Shown: piece by piece, positions 49,443 through 60,300 of the stretch
Numbering within the stretch: position 1 is the first letter of the stretch
How the letters are laid out: every line of letters begins with the position of its first letter
NCBI RefSeq assembly: GCF_949628215.1
Contig: NC_134288.1
Coordinates: 8,935,682 to 8,999,681, forward strand
Direction of reading: 5' to 3'
Length of the DNA stretch: 64,000 nucleotides
From: Phalacrocorax aristotelis
Taxonomy: Eukaryota; Chordata; Aves; Suliformes; Phalacrocoracidae
Notes under the pieces: model-generated
The model's database searches: none
The model's input: only the letters and a program-made list of their open reading frames with translations
What the model was told of the DNA's origin: nothing
Translations under genes and position numbers: made by a program

Positions 49443-49680
49443 CACAGCCCTGAGCACCAGTTGTGCAGAAGGATGTGCTGTGGCTCTGGGCTGCGAGTGA
49501 GCCCTGCTCCAAGAGAGCCCTGAGTGGCAGGGGGTGGCGGGACCCCGGTGCTCTGTGCCCGGCAGGAGCCGCTCAGGTGGGAGCAGCCTGCCCCACTCCC
49601 AGTGCCCGCCCGGCGGGTCCCTCCAGTGCTGCCTGCTGCTCAGTGCGGCCCCCGTGGACTGGAGGGGACGGCAGCTTGGG

Positions 49681-50301
49681 TGTTATCCCGAAAAGCAGGT
49701 TTATTTACCCGGTGTGCAAAACACCAAACTCTACACAGAGCGGAGGTATCTCACTCAATTCATTTTTGCACAAAGATGGGCGTGAGATGGTAACTCCACA
49801 AAGCTAGCACCCTGCACTGAGAAACTACAAGTTATTTATACAGTTAAATGTGTCAGTAACAGCTAGTATTCACACCTCCCAGCTAAGAATTGGTTGGTTT
49901 ATTTCTCATTTCAACTTAAAGGTACAGCTCCCTTTAAATTTACCATGCATGCTCAGAGAGTGAGGGGTTTTATTTGAGGGAGGGGGCGGTTCTGGCCTAT
50001 GAGCGTGATTTTTAGTATTATAATGAGGACAGTTCACCTAAAGGACGCTTAGTTTTAGTCCTTATCAACATCCCAATTAGTTGTTCTCTCTGACTGTACG
50101 CTTTATCACCCAGTTCTCAGCGTCTTCTGAGGAGGGACGTTCTCCTCTATCAGTCTCTCAGCTCTCTTCAAGGATATAGTCGTAAAACAGATGCTTCCCT
50201 ATCTCTCAGCTCCCCTCTCTGGCCGCCACATTCCGTTTCGCCAGGCTCACATGGGTCATCGTTATTACTTAGAGAAAAATTCTCTTTCCTTCGGGATATC
50301 A
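49681..50301 (-). mobile_element. Solo LTR of an endogenous retrovirus
   Basis: A 621-bp element starts TGTTATCCCGAA and ends TTCGGGATATCA, so its termini are TG...CA inverted repeats matching at 11 of 12 positions. Read on the minus strand it carries a TATA-like TATAAATAAC (49,840-49,831) and several AATAAA hexamers, including one close to the 3' end (49,705-49,700). Flanking 4-bp sequences are TGGG and CGGG, compatible with a 4-bp target duplication altered by CpG decay. No internal retroviral sequence adjoins it. The family is not identified; a 4-bp duplication would suggest an ERV1-like class. It lies between the CD40 and NCOA5 promoters, with the LTR orientation pointing toward CD40. Confidence 0.75.
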
Positions 50302-50410
50302 CGGGGACCCACTCACCACCGGCAGCAGGCCGCTGGCACCACCGCGGAGCCTGACCCCTGCATTGGGCAGGGGTGCGACGGCAGCGGCGGGGACCCGCCC
50401 CGGCCCCGGC

Positions 50411-50480
50411 CCCGATCCCGATCCCGATCCCGATCCCGATCCCGATCCCGATCCCGATCCCGATCCCGATCCCGATCCCG
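50411..50480. repeat. (CCCGAT)n / (ATCGGG)n hexamer array
   Basis: Eleven perfect CCCGAT units plus CCCG. The minus strand is GGG triplets with 3-nt spacers, the same geometry as telomeric repeats. It sits about 110 bp from the LTR end and upstream of the NCOA5 promoter. The open frames through it (RS, PD and IG dipeptide runs) are artefacts. Confidence 0.95.
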
Positions 50481-50552
50481 GCCACCTCCCGCTCCGCCTC
50501 GCGCCGGGTCTCGTGGCGCCACCCAGCGGCCCCGCCCGGCCGCCCCCCGCGG

Positions 50553-50579
50553 GACTACAAATCCCAGCCTGCCTTGCGG
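50553..50579 (+). promoter_or_regulatory. ZNF143/STAF (SBS) site
   Basis: ACTACAAATCCCAGCCTGCC followed by TTGCGG closely matches the ZNF143/THAP11 promoter motif (ACTACAAyTCCCAGmATGC). It is located about 100-200 bp upstream of the likely NCOA5 start region. Confidence 0.75.
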
Positions 50580-50689
50580 CGGCGCCTCCCGGGGCATGCC
50601 GGTAGCCGGGGCAAGGCGTGCCGCTCCGTTTGCCTCGGTAGGCATGGCGGCGGGCGGTACGTCAGCGGGTCGCGCCGTAAAGCGTGACG

Positions 50690-50809
50690 CGTCGCCTTAC
50701 CAGCGGCGCTTCCCTCTCTGCTTTGCGACGGCGCCGTGCGGCGGTAGAGGCGTTTGGCGCCTTTGTCCTGGCGGGCGGCGGCCTGTGGCGGAGCGGGCCC
50801 GGCGCGGCG
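50690..50809 (+). other. NCOA5: Probable NCOA5 non-coding exon 1
   Basis: GC-rich sequence ending in GGCGCGGCG followed by GTGAGTCTG, a strong 5' splice donor at 50,810. It lies at the centre of the CpG island. The upstream boundary is not known and is set only from promoter motifs. Exon 2 of NCOA5, 3.3 kb away, contains the first ATG of the long isoform. Confidence 0.55.
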
Positions 50810-53800
50810 GTGAGTCTGCGGGCGGCGGCGGCGGGGCGGCGGCGGCTTCGCGGGGAGCGCTCGAATAAAATACGTACCACAGCAAACCTCGTGGAGGGCT
50901 GAGTCCTTCCCGGCCGCCGCGCCGGGCTGGGGCCGGGCCGGGCGTGCCCCGCGGCCTGCGGGCCTTCCGCCTCACCGGCTGGGGAAGCGGCAGCGGGGAG
51001 GGCCGGGCCCGCCGGGCCTGCTCCGCTCCCCTCGGGCGGGGGCACGGTGCTTCCCGCGGTGGGGCCAGGGGGGTGCGGAGAGTTAAAGCGCCTCTTCCCC
51101 AGTCACGGTGTGTAGCGGGTGATGTCGCTGTGGCGGCGTCCACCGGGAGCACCCGCGGCCTGCTGCGGGAACCGCGGCCCCGGTGAAGCGACAGGCGGCC
51201 GGTTGTCCCTCACCGCTGCTGGAGAAGGCTGGGAGTAGCGAGCAGGGCGAGGGCGCCGGCCGGAGCAGCGAGGAGGGCCTTGGGCAGCCGTGGTTTGCGA
51301 AGCCCGGCTCGCCTTCTCGCGGCGCGGCGGGGTCGTGGGGAAGGAAGGGGAAACCGTTCTTCGTGCTAACGTTTTCCCTGTGGGCAGCTCTGCCCGGGTG
51401 CAGAGGGCCAAGGCGGGTGGGTGCTAGTGCTTCCCCAGAACAGCTCTCCTGGCCTTTAGGGGTGTGGCTGCCCGGCCAGCCTTGGCTCCGAGGTGCTGGG
51501 TGGGAAGCTTACAGCTCCTCAGCACCGTTCCTTACGGCGCTGGCTGCCTTTATGTTTGGTTTGGGTTTTTTTTTTTTGCCTTGCCCAGGAACTTGCAGAC
51601 TTCTGTCTTCAGTGTTTCACTTGTGTCAAATTAATTTCAGCATCCTGCTTCAGCTATCTCTAACTTTCTGAAAGCTGTAGGCCTACTAGTAAATAACTTT
51701 GGTTTTAAATGTAAGATTCTTAGGGAAATGTGGCTTTAATTAAATTCCAGAGGATTTATTGGCACATGGGCTGTCCTGTTGTAGGAACCTGCTCGGCCTG
51801 GTGCCCGTTTTCTGCAGGGGGGGATTGGCACCTTTAAGCTGCCCAGGTGTGTAGTTGGCTTTCCTGGCTGTGTTTGTAGAAACAGACTTAACGTGGAAAT
51901 TAGCTGTTCACGTGGTGTGCTTAAAGCTGGGATGACATTCACTTATTCTGGTCTTATGGCTGTGAAGTGGTCTTTAACTATGCAAGGAACCAAATGGTAA
52001 GAGGCAGTAAATGCTCTTATATGAAAGCTCTTTGTAATTCAACCTGTCGAAGTGTTTGGGATTTTCTCTTTTGTTTTGAAAGCAACATGAAGCGGAAAAA
52101 TAACTCCGTTTTTCTTTGTGGAAAGCTCTTGCACCCTCTTCCCCAGCTGTCCCCTACTATCTTCACTCTTAAGAAAAAGAAAAGGGAATTTCTTCCTGCT
52201 TTTTAATCTGAAAGTGAAACGTCCTGCCAGCAACACTTACGGGTCTTGTTGACACCTGTTTGCTGTGTGTATACATCCTGTTTGCTATGCATATACGTGA
52301 TGTCCTGAGACTGCATGTATGGGCTGTGCTGCCTCAGCAGCTGATCGCAGAGGCTCTAAGCCCCCATTCCTGGTGGTGCTCAGAGCCTGGCTAGAAAAGG
52401 CTGTGATAACTGGATCCAGCTTGGATGTCACCCTGCTCCGCATGGGAACTTGGCCTAGATGGGTCTTTCCGTGTTTTATAGCCTCTTAATAATTTTGGGA
52501 GAAATTTGGAAACTTCTTTTCCATCAGCTGATGAGAACTTGAGCTGCAGTAGTAGAATAGAAGGGAAGCCTAGTCCTTCCATACAGATAAATAGGACAAG
52601 ATTTGGTACTTCTGACAGGGAAGGTAAAGCTCTGTGTGTATGTGGACAAAGTTACAGGAGCATTGAGGCAAATGTGTTTGAAGAAATTACTTTTTTTTTT
52701 GGTTTTGCTTTCTTTTTTCCTTCCTCCCTGTTCTGTCAGTTCAGTTCATTTTCAAAAGTTTATTAGACTGGGATGTGTTGTCTGCTTCCTGCCCCTGCAG
52801 GGTTTCCTAAAGGAAGGAGAAAAGTGATATGAGTGTAAAGTTGATTTATCTTAAAAAAGACCCCAAATTTTATGCCTCAGGTCTGGAGTAGATGGATTTT
52901 TCATGCCAATTAAGTGTAGTAGAAGCAAGGCTATTTTATATTTTTGGATATTTGACTTGTTTATTTACAGGCTACTTTTAAATTGTAACAAATATAGGTT
53001 ACTGTTAGGGAGTGTGTTGGTTGTAGGAACCTCATGATTAACAGTAGATGTTTCTGTTGATACACTCATTTTCATCAGCTTTCTTTTTCCAGGTTTCTTG
53101 CATGTTATAAAGTCCCATCCTGCATTCCTGTAGGTGAATGTTTAGGAAGTATGACAACTTTACTAAATAGTTTTCAGCCTTTCAAGTTGATCTTGAAAGT
53201 TTCAGTGTGTTTTTATTTTTTTTTTAAGCTTTATGTAACAGTTACTTTTAAGCCAGAAAGCGTGAGTCCTGGGTGGGGTTTGATGGCAGTTTTTTGTTGG
53301 CTTGGTAGAGTTCGTTATGTTGGCTTTTTGTTTGGTTGGTTGCAGTTTGGGGTGGTGTTTTTTTTGTTGTAGTTCTTTGGGTAAGTTTGTGCAATGAATG
53401 TGGCTGGCTGCCCCAGCTTTGTCTGTGATGGTGTGGGTTAATGAAGTGCTTTTTTGCTGTACTGGGGGAGATGAGGTGGTGGTACAGCATTTATGTGGGG
53501 GTGGTTAAATTCCCAGCTGTGGACCCGCCTTCTGTGGGAGCTGACATCTGTGTGGTGACAAGGATGTGCTGTTTAGCAGGGAGGGGTATGAATGAGAAAC
53601 TGGGTTTTCCTGGTATTGGAAAGCTAAGATTTCACATTTAGTGAAGCGATCCAAACATGGTCACTTGAGCATTTAAACAATACTTCCTAATTCAAAGCCT
53701 GTATTGAAACATTTGAGTCCTCTTATGCAATGTTGAGATGAGTGTCTCTGCTTATTAAAATATTGCATAAATTTCAACACTTACTACCGGTGGACTGAAG

Positions 53801-54152
53801 AAATAGCTATGACAACAATGAGTGTATTGAAAAGCTTAAAAATTAAGATGTTTTAGTGGAAAACAAGTTTTATTGGTATCTTAGTTTGGAGTTAAACCAT
53901 TAAAACTTATCCGCAAAATAACTAGGTTTACTACCTTTCAGTATTACAGAAAAGCTCAACCAAAACGCTGCGGTATACTTTTTTGCCAGACCTCTGTATC
54001 CCTTGCCTTGAGATTTCTCTGGAGTGAAGTTTGCATCAAGCAGACCCAGTTGGCTTCTAGTCTGCAAAGCTGTTAAGTTTAATCTTGTTCCAGTGTAATT
54101 TTAATGTCATGGATTGAAATTATATGCATGGCCATTTTTCTTTTTTGCGAAG
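50810..54152 (+). other. NCOA5: NCOA5 intron 1
   Basis: The 5' kilobase is CpG island; the rest is AT-rich with T-runs. There is a two-copy tandem of CCTGTTTGCTrTGyrTATAC near 52,256-52,302 and a T/G-rich stretch near 53,270-53,400. No coding exon is seen. Confidence 0.6.
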
Positions 54153-54339
54153 AGTTGGATTTGGAACGAAAGCAAAATGGCTCGAGGACGCAAGAGCAAT
54201 AGCATCAAACAGAGCGACTTCACTAACAGCACCAATCCTCAGGATTTAGAAAGAAGACTTTTTATCGGCAATTTGCCCACAGACCACATGACTCGTGAAG
54301 AAATGGAAGAGATATTTTCAAAATATGGCAAGATCAGGG
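54153..54339 (+). CDS. NCOA5: NCOA5 exon 2 (start codon, RRM first half)
   Basis: The acceptor is after TTTTTTGCGAAG (54,152) or two bases later. The ATG is at 54,177 and the GTTAGT donor at 54,340; phase 1 out. It encodes residues 1-54, including a basic N-terminus (MARGRKSN) and RNP2. The frame is open upstream of the acceptor, but that part reads through the pyrimidine tract of the intron. Confidence 0.9.
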
Positions 54340-57300
54340 GTTAGTATATTATCTTATGCCTTTTTGTGGCTGGGAATTCAGTGAGAAATATAACTTTCAT
54401 GCTTGTCAAATGCTATTTGATGATGGTGATAGGAGTGACTAATGTTGTTCCTAAAAAGTGACCTTCTAATGATAATTTTCTCTGCCTGCATTTTCTCTGA
54501 AAAAGTGATTCCCCAGTACAGCTGAAATGTAATGCGTGTGTATCAGCTGTGTTATAGCTTTTGGAGTTGCAGTGTGATGTAACAATCCTCTTCCAAGTGA
54601 CTCCATAGTCTCTTAATCGAATCTTGGTCACTTCACAGGCTATATTTTGGTCACTGTGTTGTCAGAAGGAAGTTGATCTATGAAATATATTTCAGAGTCT
54701 TTAAGCTCTGCATTTTGATCCTGGTAGATTTAGTTTTCCCAGGAGATTTGCATAGTCGTTTCTGGGTAGGGCCTCTTTACTTGTTCATCTGGTGGGGTTA
54801 CGTGATGGCCTGGGTGTGGGTTAGTACTGTCCCTTAGTTGTAACTGGTCTTGCCCTGCTGTTAACTTTTCCAGCCCTCAGCATGTACCATGGCTATGGGT
54901 TCGTGCAGTATGACCGTCTAGAAGATGTCCAGGCCGCTCTGGACGGTGAGAAGGGTCGCCTTTATAAAGGGTATAGATTAGGTAAGGAAAACTGATCCGT
55001 GCTCTCCTACTGACCCTAGCATGTGTTCTGGTAGAAAGAGTGCTTTTTTTTTTTTAAAGCTCTCTTGAAAGATCATTATGTGACACTTGCCTGGTGCTAG
55101 TATAAAATCCCTTTTACTAGGTATGTATTTGCCTTCTGAGTTATTTGCTGTAAGTGCAATGTGGTTCATCTGCAGCGTTTTGTCTTGCCACGTAGGTCTT
55201 ACTCTGAACTTATTTTTAAGTATTAGTATTTGAAAAGCTCTGTTACCCTGTGTAAGAAACTGTTCAACATGTAAGCCCTGGAACGCAATCACTGAAACCT
55301 CATACAGTTTTAGAGACATTTGTAAACCAATATCGGGCTTCATCTTGACAGGTTCAGAGGAACTGGTCACAGCACTTTGCAGCTCCTTAGATAAGTAATC
55401 TTAATTTGGATTTTTTTGCACATGTGAATTCAATCTGTAAGTAGTGCTATAAATACTGGGTGCTTTAAAAAGGCCATTTTCATAAAGATGAAAATAATCC
55501 TAAATATGCTGGGAGCAAACAAACAGAAATGAATGCTAAGAAGTCTAAGAGTAATCTACTAAATGCAAGCAAAAAAAATTCGCTTTCAGGGTAAACCTCT
55601 ACTAATTTAAAGAAAAAGTTTGACGTAGGAAGAAATGAAAGGAGTAATAAATAATGACTTGTGGGAAGGTGTGTGTACAAGAGCAAATATGAGCCTGAAG
55701 GTGGAAATGGAGACAAATAGACAAGGAGGCTAGAAGGATACAAGAAGAAGTAATGGCCAGCTTTGCTAGAAGCTTAAACAGGAACAACTGCGGCTTTTTT
55801 AGAAGCTGAGGTGTAACTGTCTGGAAATTATAAAATTTCTCACTGGAAAGGACCACCTAGTCTTCGGTTAATGTTTCTGCTGTCTATTTTTGAAGAGGCA
55901 GAAGGTGTTGGTTTCGATTTAGTTTCCATTTCAGTAGCAAGCTAAGAAAGGTAAAACAGCAGCTACCAAAACTAGACCTTTCAAAAAATTAAATCAACGT
56001 CTTTGAGGCTCAGTGAAATGAAGACCTGCCTAAGCTATTAGTGTTGTTTTTCCACAAACGTCGGAAAACTAGGGAATTTCCAGGGACCTAGCAGAATACT
56101 GCAGATGTGCCAGTAGGCAGTGTAAATGGGATGAGCCTGGCATCAACCCCTGATAACGAAGGGATTCTTTCACCTGACTCTCAGTGAGAAGTGAATTAAT
56201 GCCCATAAAAATAATCCTGTCAAGCTAACTTATTCTTATTATACTGCAAGTTTTATGGTGGGAAGTAGCAGTGTTGATGCAAGAGTTCTGTAAGATGTTT
56301 GATTTGATTAAGGAACTAGAACAATTAAAACAACATAAGGCTGAATGGATTTCAAATGAATCTCTGTGTAACATAGATGAAATTCCTCAGTGCTTTGAAT
56401 GGTGTGCTGGAAAAAATTGATTCCTGGCCAGACAGTGCTTTTATAAGTGACTTGGAAAGAAAACTCACAGTCATGTTTTAAAAAGAGAAAATGAAATAAT
56501 GAAGATTAAGTCACTGATGGTGAAATGACTTGGACTTCTTCCTAAGCTGGTTGCAGGCAGAACTGAGCTATCAGTAAAGCCAAAAGAGAAGATCTGCACC
56601 TAGCAGCAGTGCTTTTGTCATTCTTAGCTGTACAAAACACAGATTTGTAAGTAGAGAGGTTTTGGTACCTGTGGGGTTTTGCTGCTGGAATACTGTGTTC
56701 AGTTCTGGTATGTCTGGTTCAAAAAGGATAATGCTAAATTGGAGAAGCCTCAAAAATCTGAAGAAGGCTTAAAGAATCGAAGAACAAGCCCTAGAAAAAG
56801 CCTCAAGATAAAGGAGAGGTGTGATCTGTGTGTTACAGACAGACCTGGAGACAAGTGAGTTTTAATCTAATAGGCATAGGTCTGACAAGTCCCTAAATGG
56901 AAGTAAATGGTTTTCTTTAACAGCAAAGTAATTTACTTCTGGAATAACTTATTGGAACTTTGGTGGCTTCTGTGCTCTGAAGACTTTTAAATTGGAATTG
57001 GATGTTTTGCTAAAAGTTAAGCTCTAGCTCAATGCCGCTGCTGCACTTGAGATAGGAATGTGATTCAGGAAACTCTTGTCACCTGTGTTTATTGAGAAGG
57101 TTATGCTGTATGATTACAGTGGCCCTGTCATCTCAAAATCCTACAAAACATAAGACTATTTTTTTTCTCAGTTTTGTCGATGTTCAAATATTTAACCTGT
57201 AAATGCTGTTGGCATTAAATAAAATGTTATTAAATCTCTTCGTTTTGCACAAGAGAAGGATCCCTGTCAAAGGTGTTTTTTCTTCTAGTAAAGTATTTTT

Positions 57301-60300
57301 GTTCAGATTTAAATACTTTTTTTTTAATTTGAAATAAATGTATGGTATTGAGTGTAAAAAAATCACAGGTTTCTGCAATGGCATCTTAAAACAGAAAATA
57401 AAAATAATCTTAAACCAAAGAAAGCAGATAGTGTCTTGCTTAAAGGTAACACTTGACTTTGGGGTGGGGGGAATTCTCAACTAAAAAAAATAAATGCAAG
57501 GAGAACAGTTGCTTCAGTTATGCAGTCTGACTATTAAATATAATTGCGAATAACACAACAAGGTAAAAGGCTTTGGGAGAGTTTAACTCCAGTATTGCAT
57601 TATACTAAGGCTTCCACAAATGCGTAGAAGTGTTTTCAGATCTTTAATGAGAAAATATGTAGGGAATAGATGTCCATCAAATTTGGTTTGTGACAGTAGA
57701 CAGTACAGCTGTACTTGATCCTGGAGAGACTGCTTTGTGGTCCTGTGAATGTTGTTATGCTGCATTTGTAGCTAATGTTCTGATGGCACTTGCTTCTCTC
57801 CTCCCACAAAAAGAGAACATGCTGCTTCTTGACAAATTTAGCAAAATTAGAACTAATCCCTTAATTCTAATTTTAATCTTGAAAGTAATGAAGGATGGTT
57901 TGGGAAGTTACAGAAGATTTTAAAACTGAGTCTGCCTAAAGACATTGTAGCATGTTTATTCTCTTGCAAGAGCTTTGAAAGTAGTTAATGTAAACAACTA
58001 ATAAGAAATTTTAATTGTTGATAGATTCTCAGGGGGCAGATAGGACCTAGATTGGTTTTGTTCTTTTCCTTAAAAGGCTCTCTGAGTAAAACACCTGAAG
58101 TCATTTCTGTTTGTTCTTGCCCCCCCCGCCCCCCCCCTCCCCCTCGTACATTATTTCATCTTCAAACATCAGTTATGGAAGGCTTTGTTTCTTCATGGTA
58201 GAACAGTACGGACCCCTGCCAGTTCTGGGCAGCTTCACTTTTTCTGGTTAAGGACAAGACTGTTTCTTCAGTTTTCTTACTTCTTTGTATTTCATTTCAT
58301 GGTGTTTATCATGGAGATGCTCAGAAGCCAACCAGTTTTCAAATTTCTGATCTGTTGCATCAGTTTGCATCATGTTAACAGTAGTGTTTTGAATGCACCA
58401 TGCTGACTTCATAAGGAGCTTGTGCTTGAGGCTCCTTGGATCCCGTTTCCTCAGTGGTGGAGGCTGTGCAACTTAATGCTGCAGCAGTCCCTTGGAAGGC
58501 AGTTGCATGTGCCACTTGAGAACCCTTGGATTATATTCAACAAGGGTAGCGGCATGTTCCATTGAACAGGACTGGCTGTGAACTTAAGACTGTGCTGGCC
58601 ATCAGCTTCCTTTCCTGGAGGTTTTCAGACTCTGCTTTTTCTCCTAGAGTCCATGAGTCGCTTTCTGCTCGCTCATAGACTGCAGAAGAAAGAGGGTTCT
58701 CTTATGGAATGAAGAGTCTGGATGTAGGCCTGAATGTAAAGGGTTAAAATTTCACCCAGGCTGTCCACCCTATTTTGAACTCAGAAATCCATGAAAATTT
58801 CATTACATTGTACTATCTAAACTTAATAAAAAATTGTCAAAGTGACAATGTCTCTCTGCTGAATGGACTTTCTTGCACCATCTGGATGTTGTTGAGCTTA
58901 AGTTGCTTTCATTTGAATTGTGCTGATGATCTTTTTTTGTTCCATAGCATTGAACAGATGGGTTGATTATTCTTTACAGATATTAATAAAGCAGTGGAAA
59001 GAAGAAATATGAATAAGGCTTCATCAAGGTCCAGTCCGGCACGAAGGTAAAGTACCTGGAAGCAGTGAGTTATACTAGGAAGGTCAGGCTTTTAGGGCAT
59101 GAGCCCAGCGGCCTGTGCTAAATGTCTGTGTCTCTTCCCTACCACCACCTCCCCAGTCAAACAGAGATGCTCAAGCGAGGCAGTTGGGACGTGGCCGCTC
59201 CACCTCTAAGAGCCCTTCTGGTGCTGACACCTCAGGAGGCACAAGGGAAACCTCGTGTCTGCTGCTGTTACTACAGCTAAGCACTGTGTTTTGCAGCACA
59301 GGTTGTAAGAGACTTGTGAGGAAGAATACACTTGATGTTTGCTCCTGCCTCAAGTGTCAGAGAAGCCAAGGCATATATAGACAACGCCGAGGGGCTGTAG
59401 TATTCCCAGTGCCATGCTGCAGAGGACTTCAGGATCTTGCCTCTTCTGATGTTGAAAGCTTCACTTGCTGAAATGAGACTGGAAAAGACACGTGAGCAAA
59501 TCACAAGACAGAGCAAACATCTCTATTGCACTGTCCTGTCTGCATGTGTGCTTGTATTCTCAGTACCTGGAACCAATCCCCTCTGTCCAGTTAGTGATGT
59601 GTACCTGCAGCTTCTCCTGGTTTCCCATCCCTCGGTAGGCACAGTGTGCGCAGCTCCTGCACATCCTCTGTGTGTGAAGTTACAGGCAGGTGGAGAAGAC
59701 AGACTGTCCTGTCGCAGGAAGACTACTTCAGTTCCTTTCCGTGGCATTACTAGGGAGAACACAAAGACGTGCTGTGGTTACAGTTTGGTATAAGGTGTGC
59801 ATCTTCTATGCCTATACTGTAAAGCTTTCCACACAAAGGAGTGTTACATGTTGGACTTGAAGGTAATCAAGCTCTCCCGTGTCTGGTGTGCTCTACTAAC
59901 TTGATCTGTTAAATTACCAAAAATGGGGAAAAAGTGCAACTAGCAAGACATCTACCACCAAAAAACAGCGACTGAGTAGCTTCAGTTCTTGGCATCATCT
60001 GGGTCTTTTGTATGTTGTGCACTTACCCTGCACAGGGCCAAATGTGCTTGCAGAGACAAGCACGTGGGCATCACCCAGGAAGTGCTTCGGACACACATCT
60101 GGGGGTTCCCATTACAGATGCAGCAAGCCTTGGGCCTGGGCAGTGTCAGGTGTGCTCAGTGCTGGTGTGAGGCCCCCAAAAACACTGCAAGTACAGGAAC
60201 AGCAGGCAGTGATGGCACACCTTCTGCCTTAGTGGCACTGCAGGTGTGTAGTGGAGGTTACAGACCACATTGCAGAGGGTCAAGCGGCAGACACTGATGC

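Larger units (their letters stand above)
50330..51360. promoter_or_regulatory. NCOA5: NCOA5 CpG-island promoter
   Basis: About 1 kb of very CpG-dense sequence surrounds the inferred NCOA5 first exon. It contains the ZNF143 site at 50,553-50,579, a YY1-like GCATGGCGGC (about 50,643), a TACGTCA half-CRE (50,658-50,664), CGG runs and no TATA box, as is usual for a housekeeping promoter. Confidence 0.8.

Noticed and set aside
49675-50307. Full endogenous provirus
   Set aside because: Only one LTR is present and no internal retroviral sequence or second LTR adjoins it.
50191-50868. 225-codon plus-strand frame with an RS dipeptide run
   Set aside because: The RS run is only the CCCGAT hexamer read in one frame; other frames give PD and IG runs. 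It crosses the LTR end and the promoter.
54114-54176. Upstream in-frame ATG extending NCOA5 by 21 codons
   Set aside because: The extension reads through the pyrimidine tract and acceptor, so it is intronic; the ATG at 54,177 has better context.
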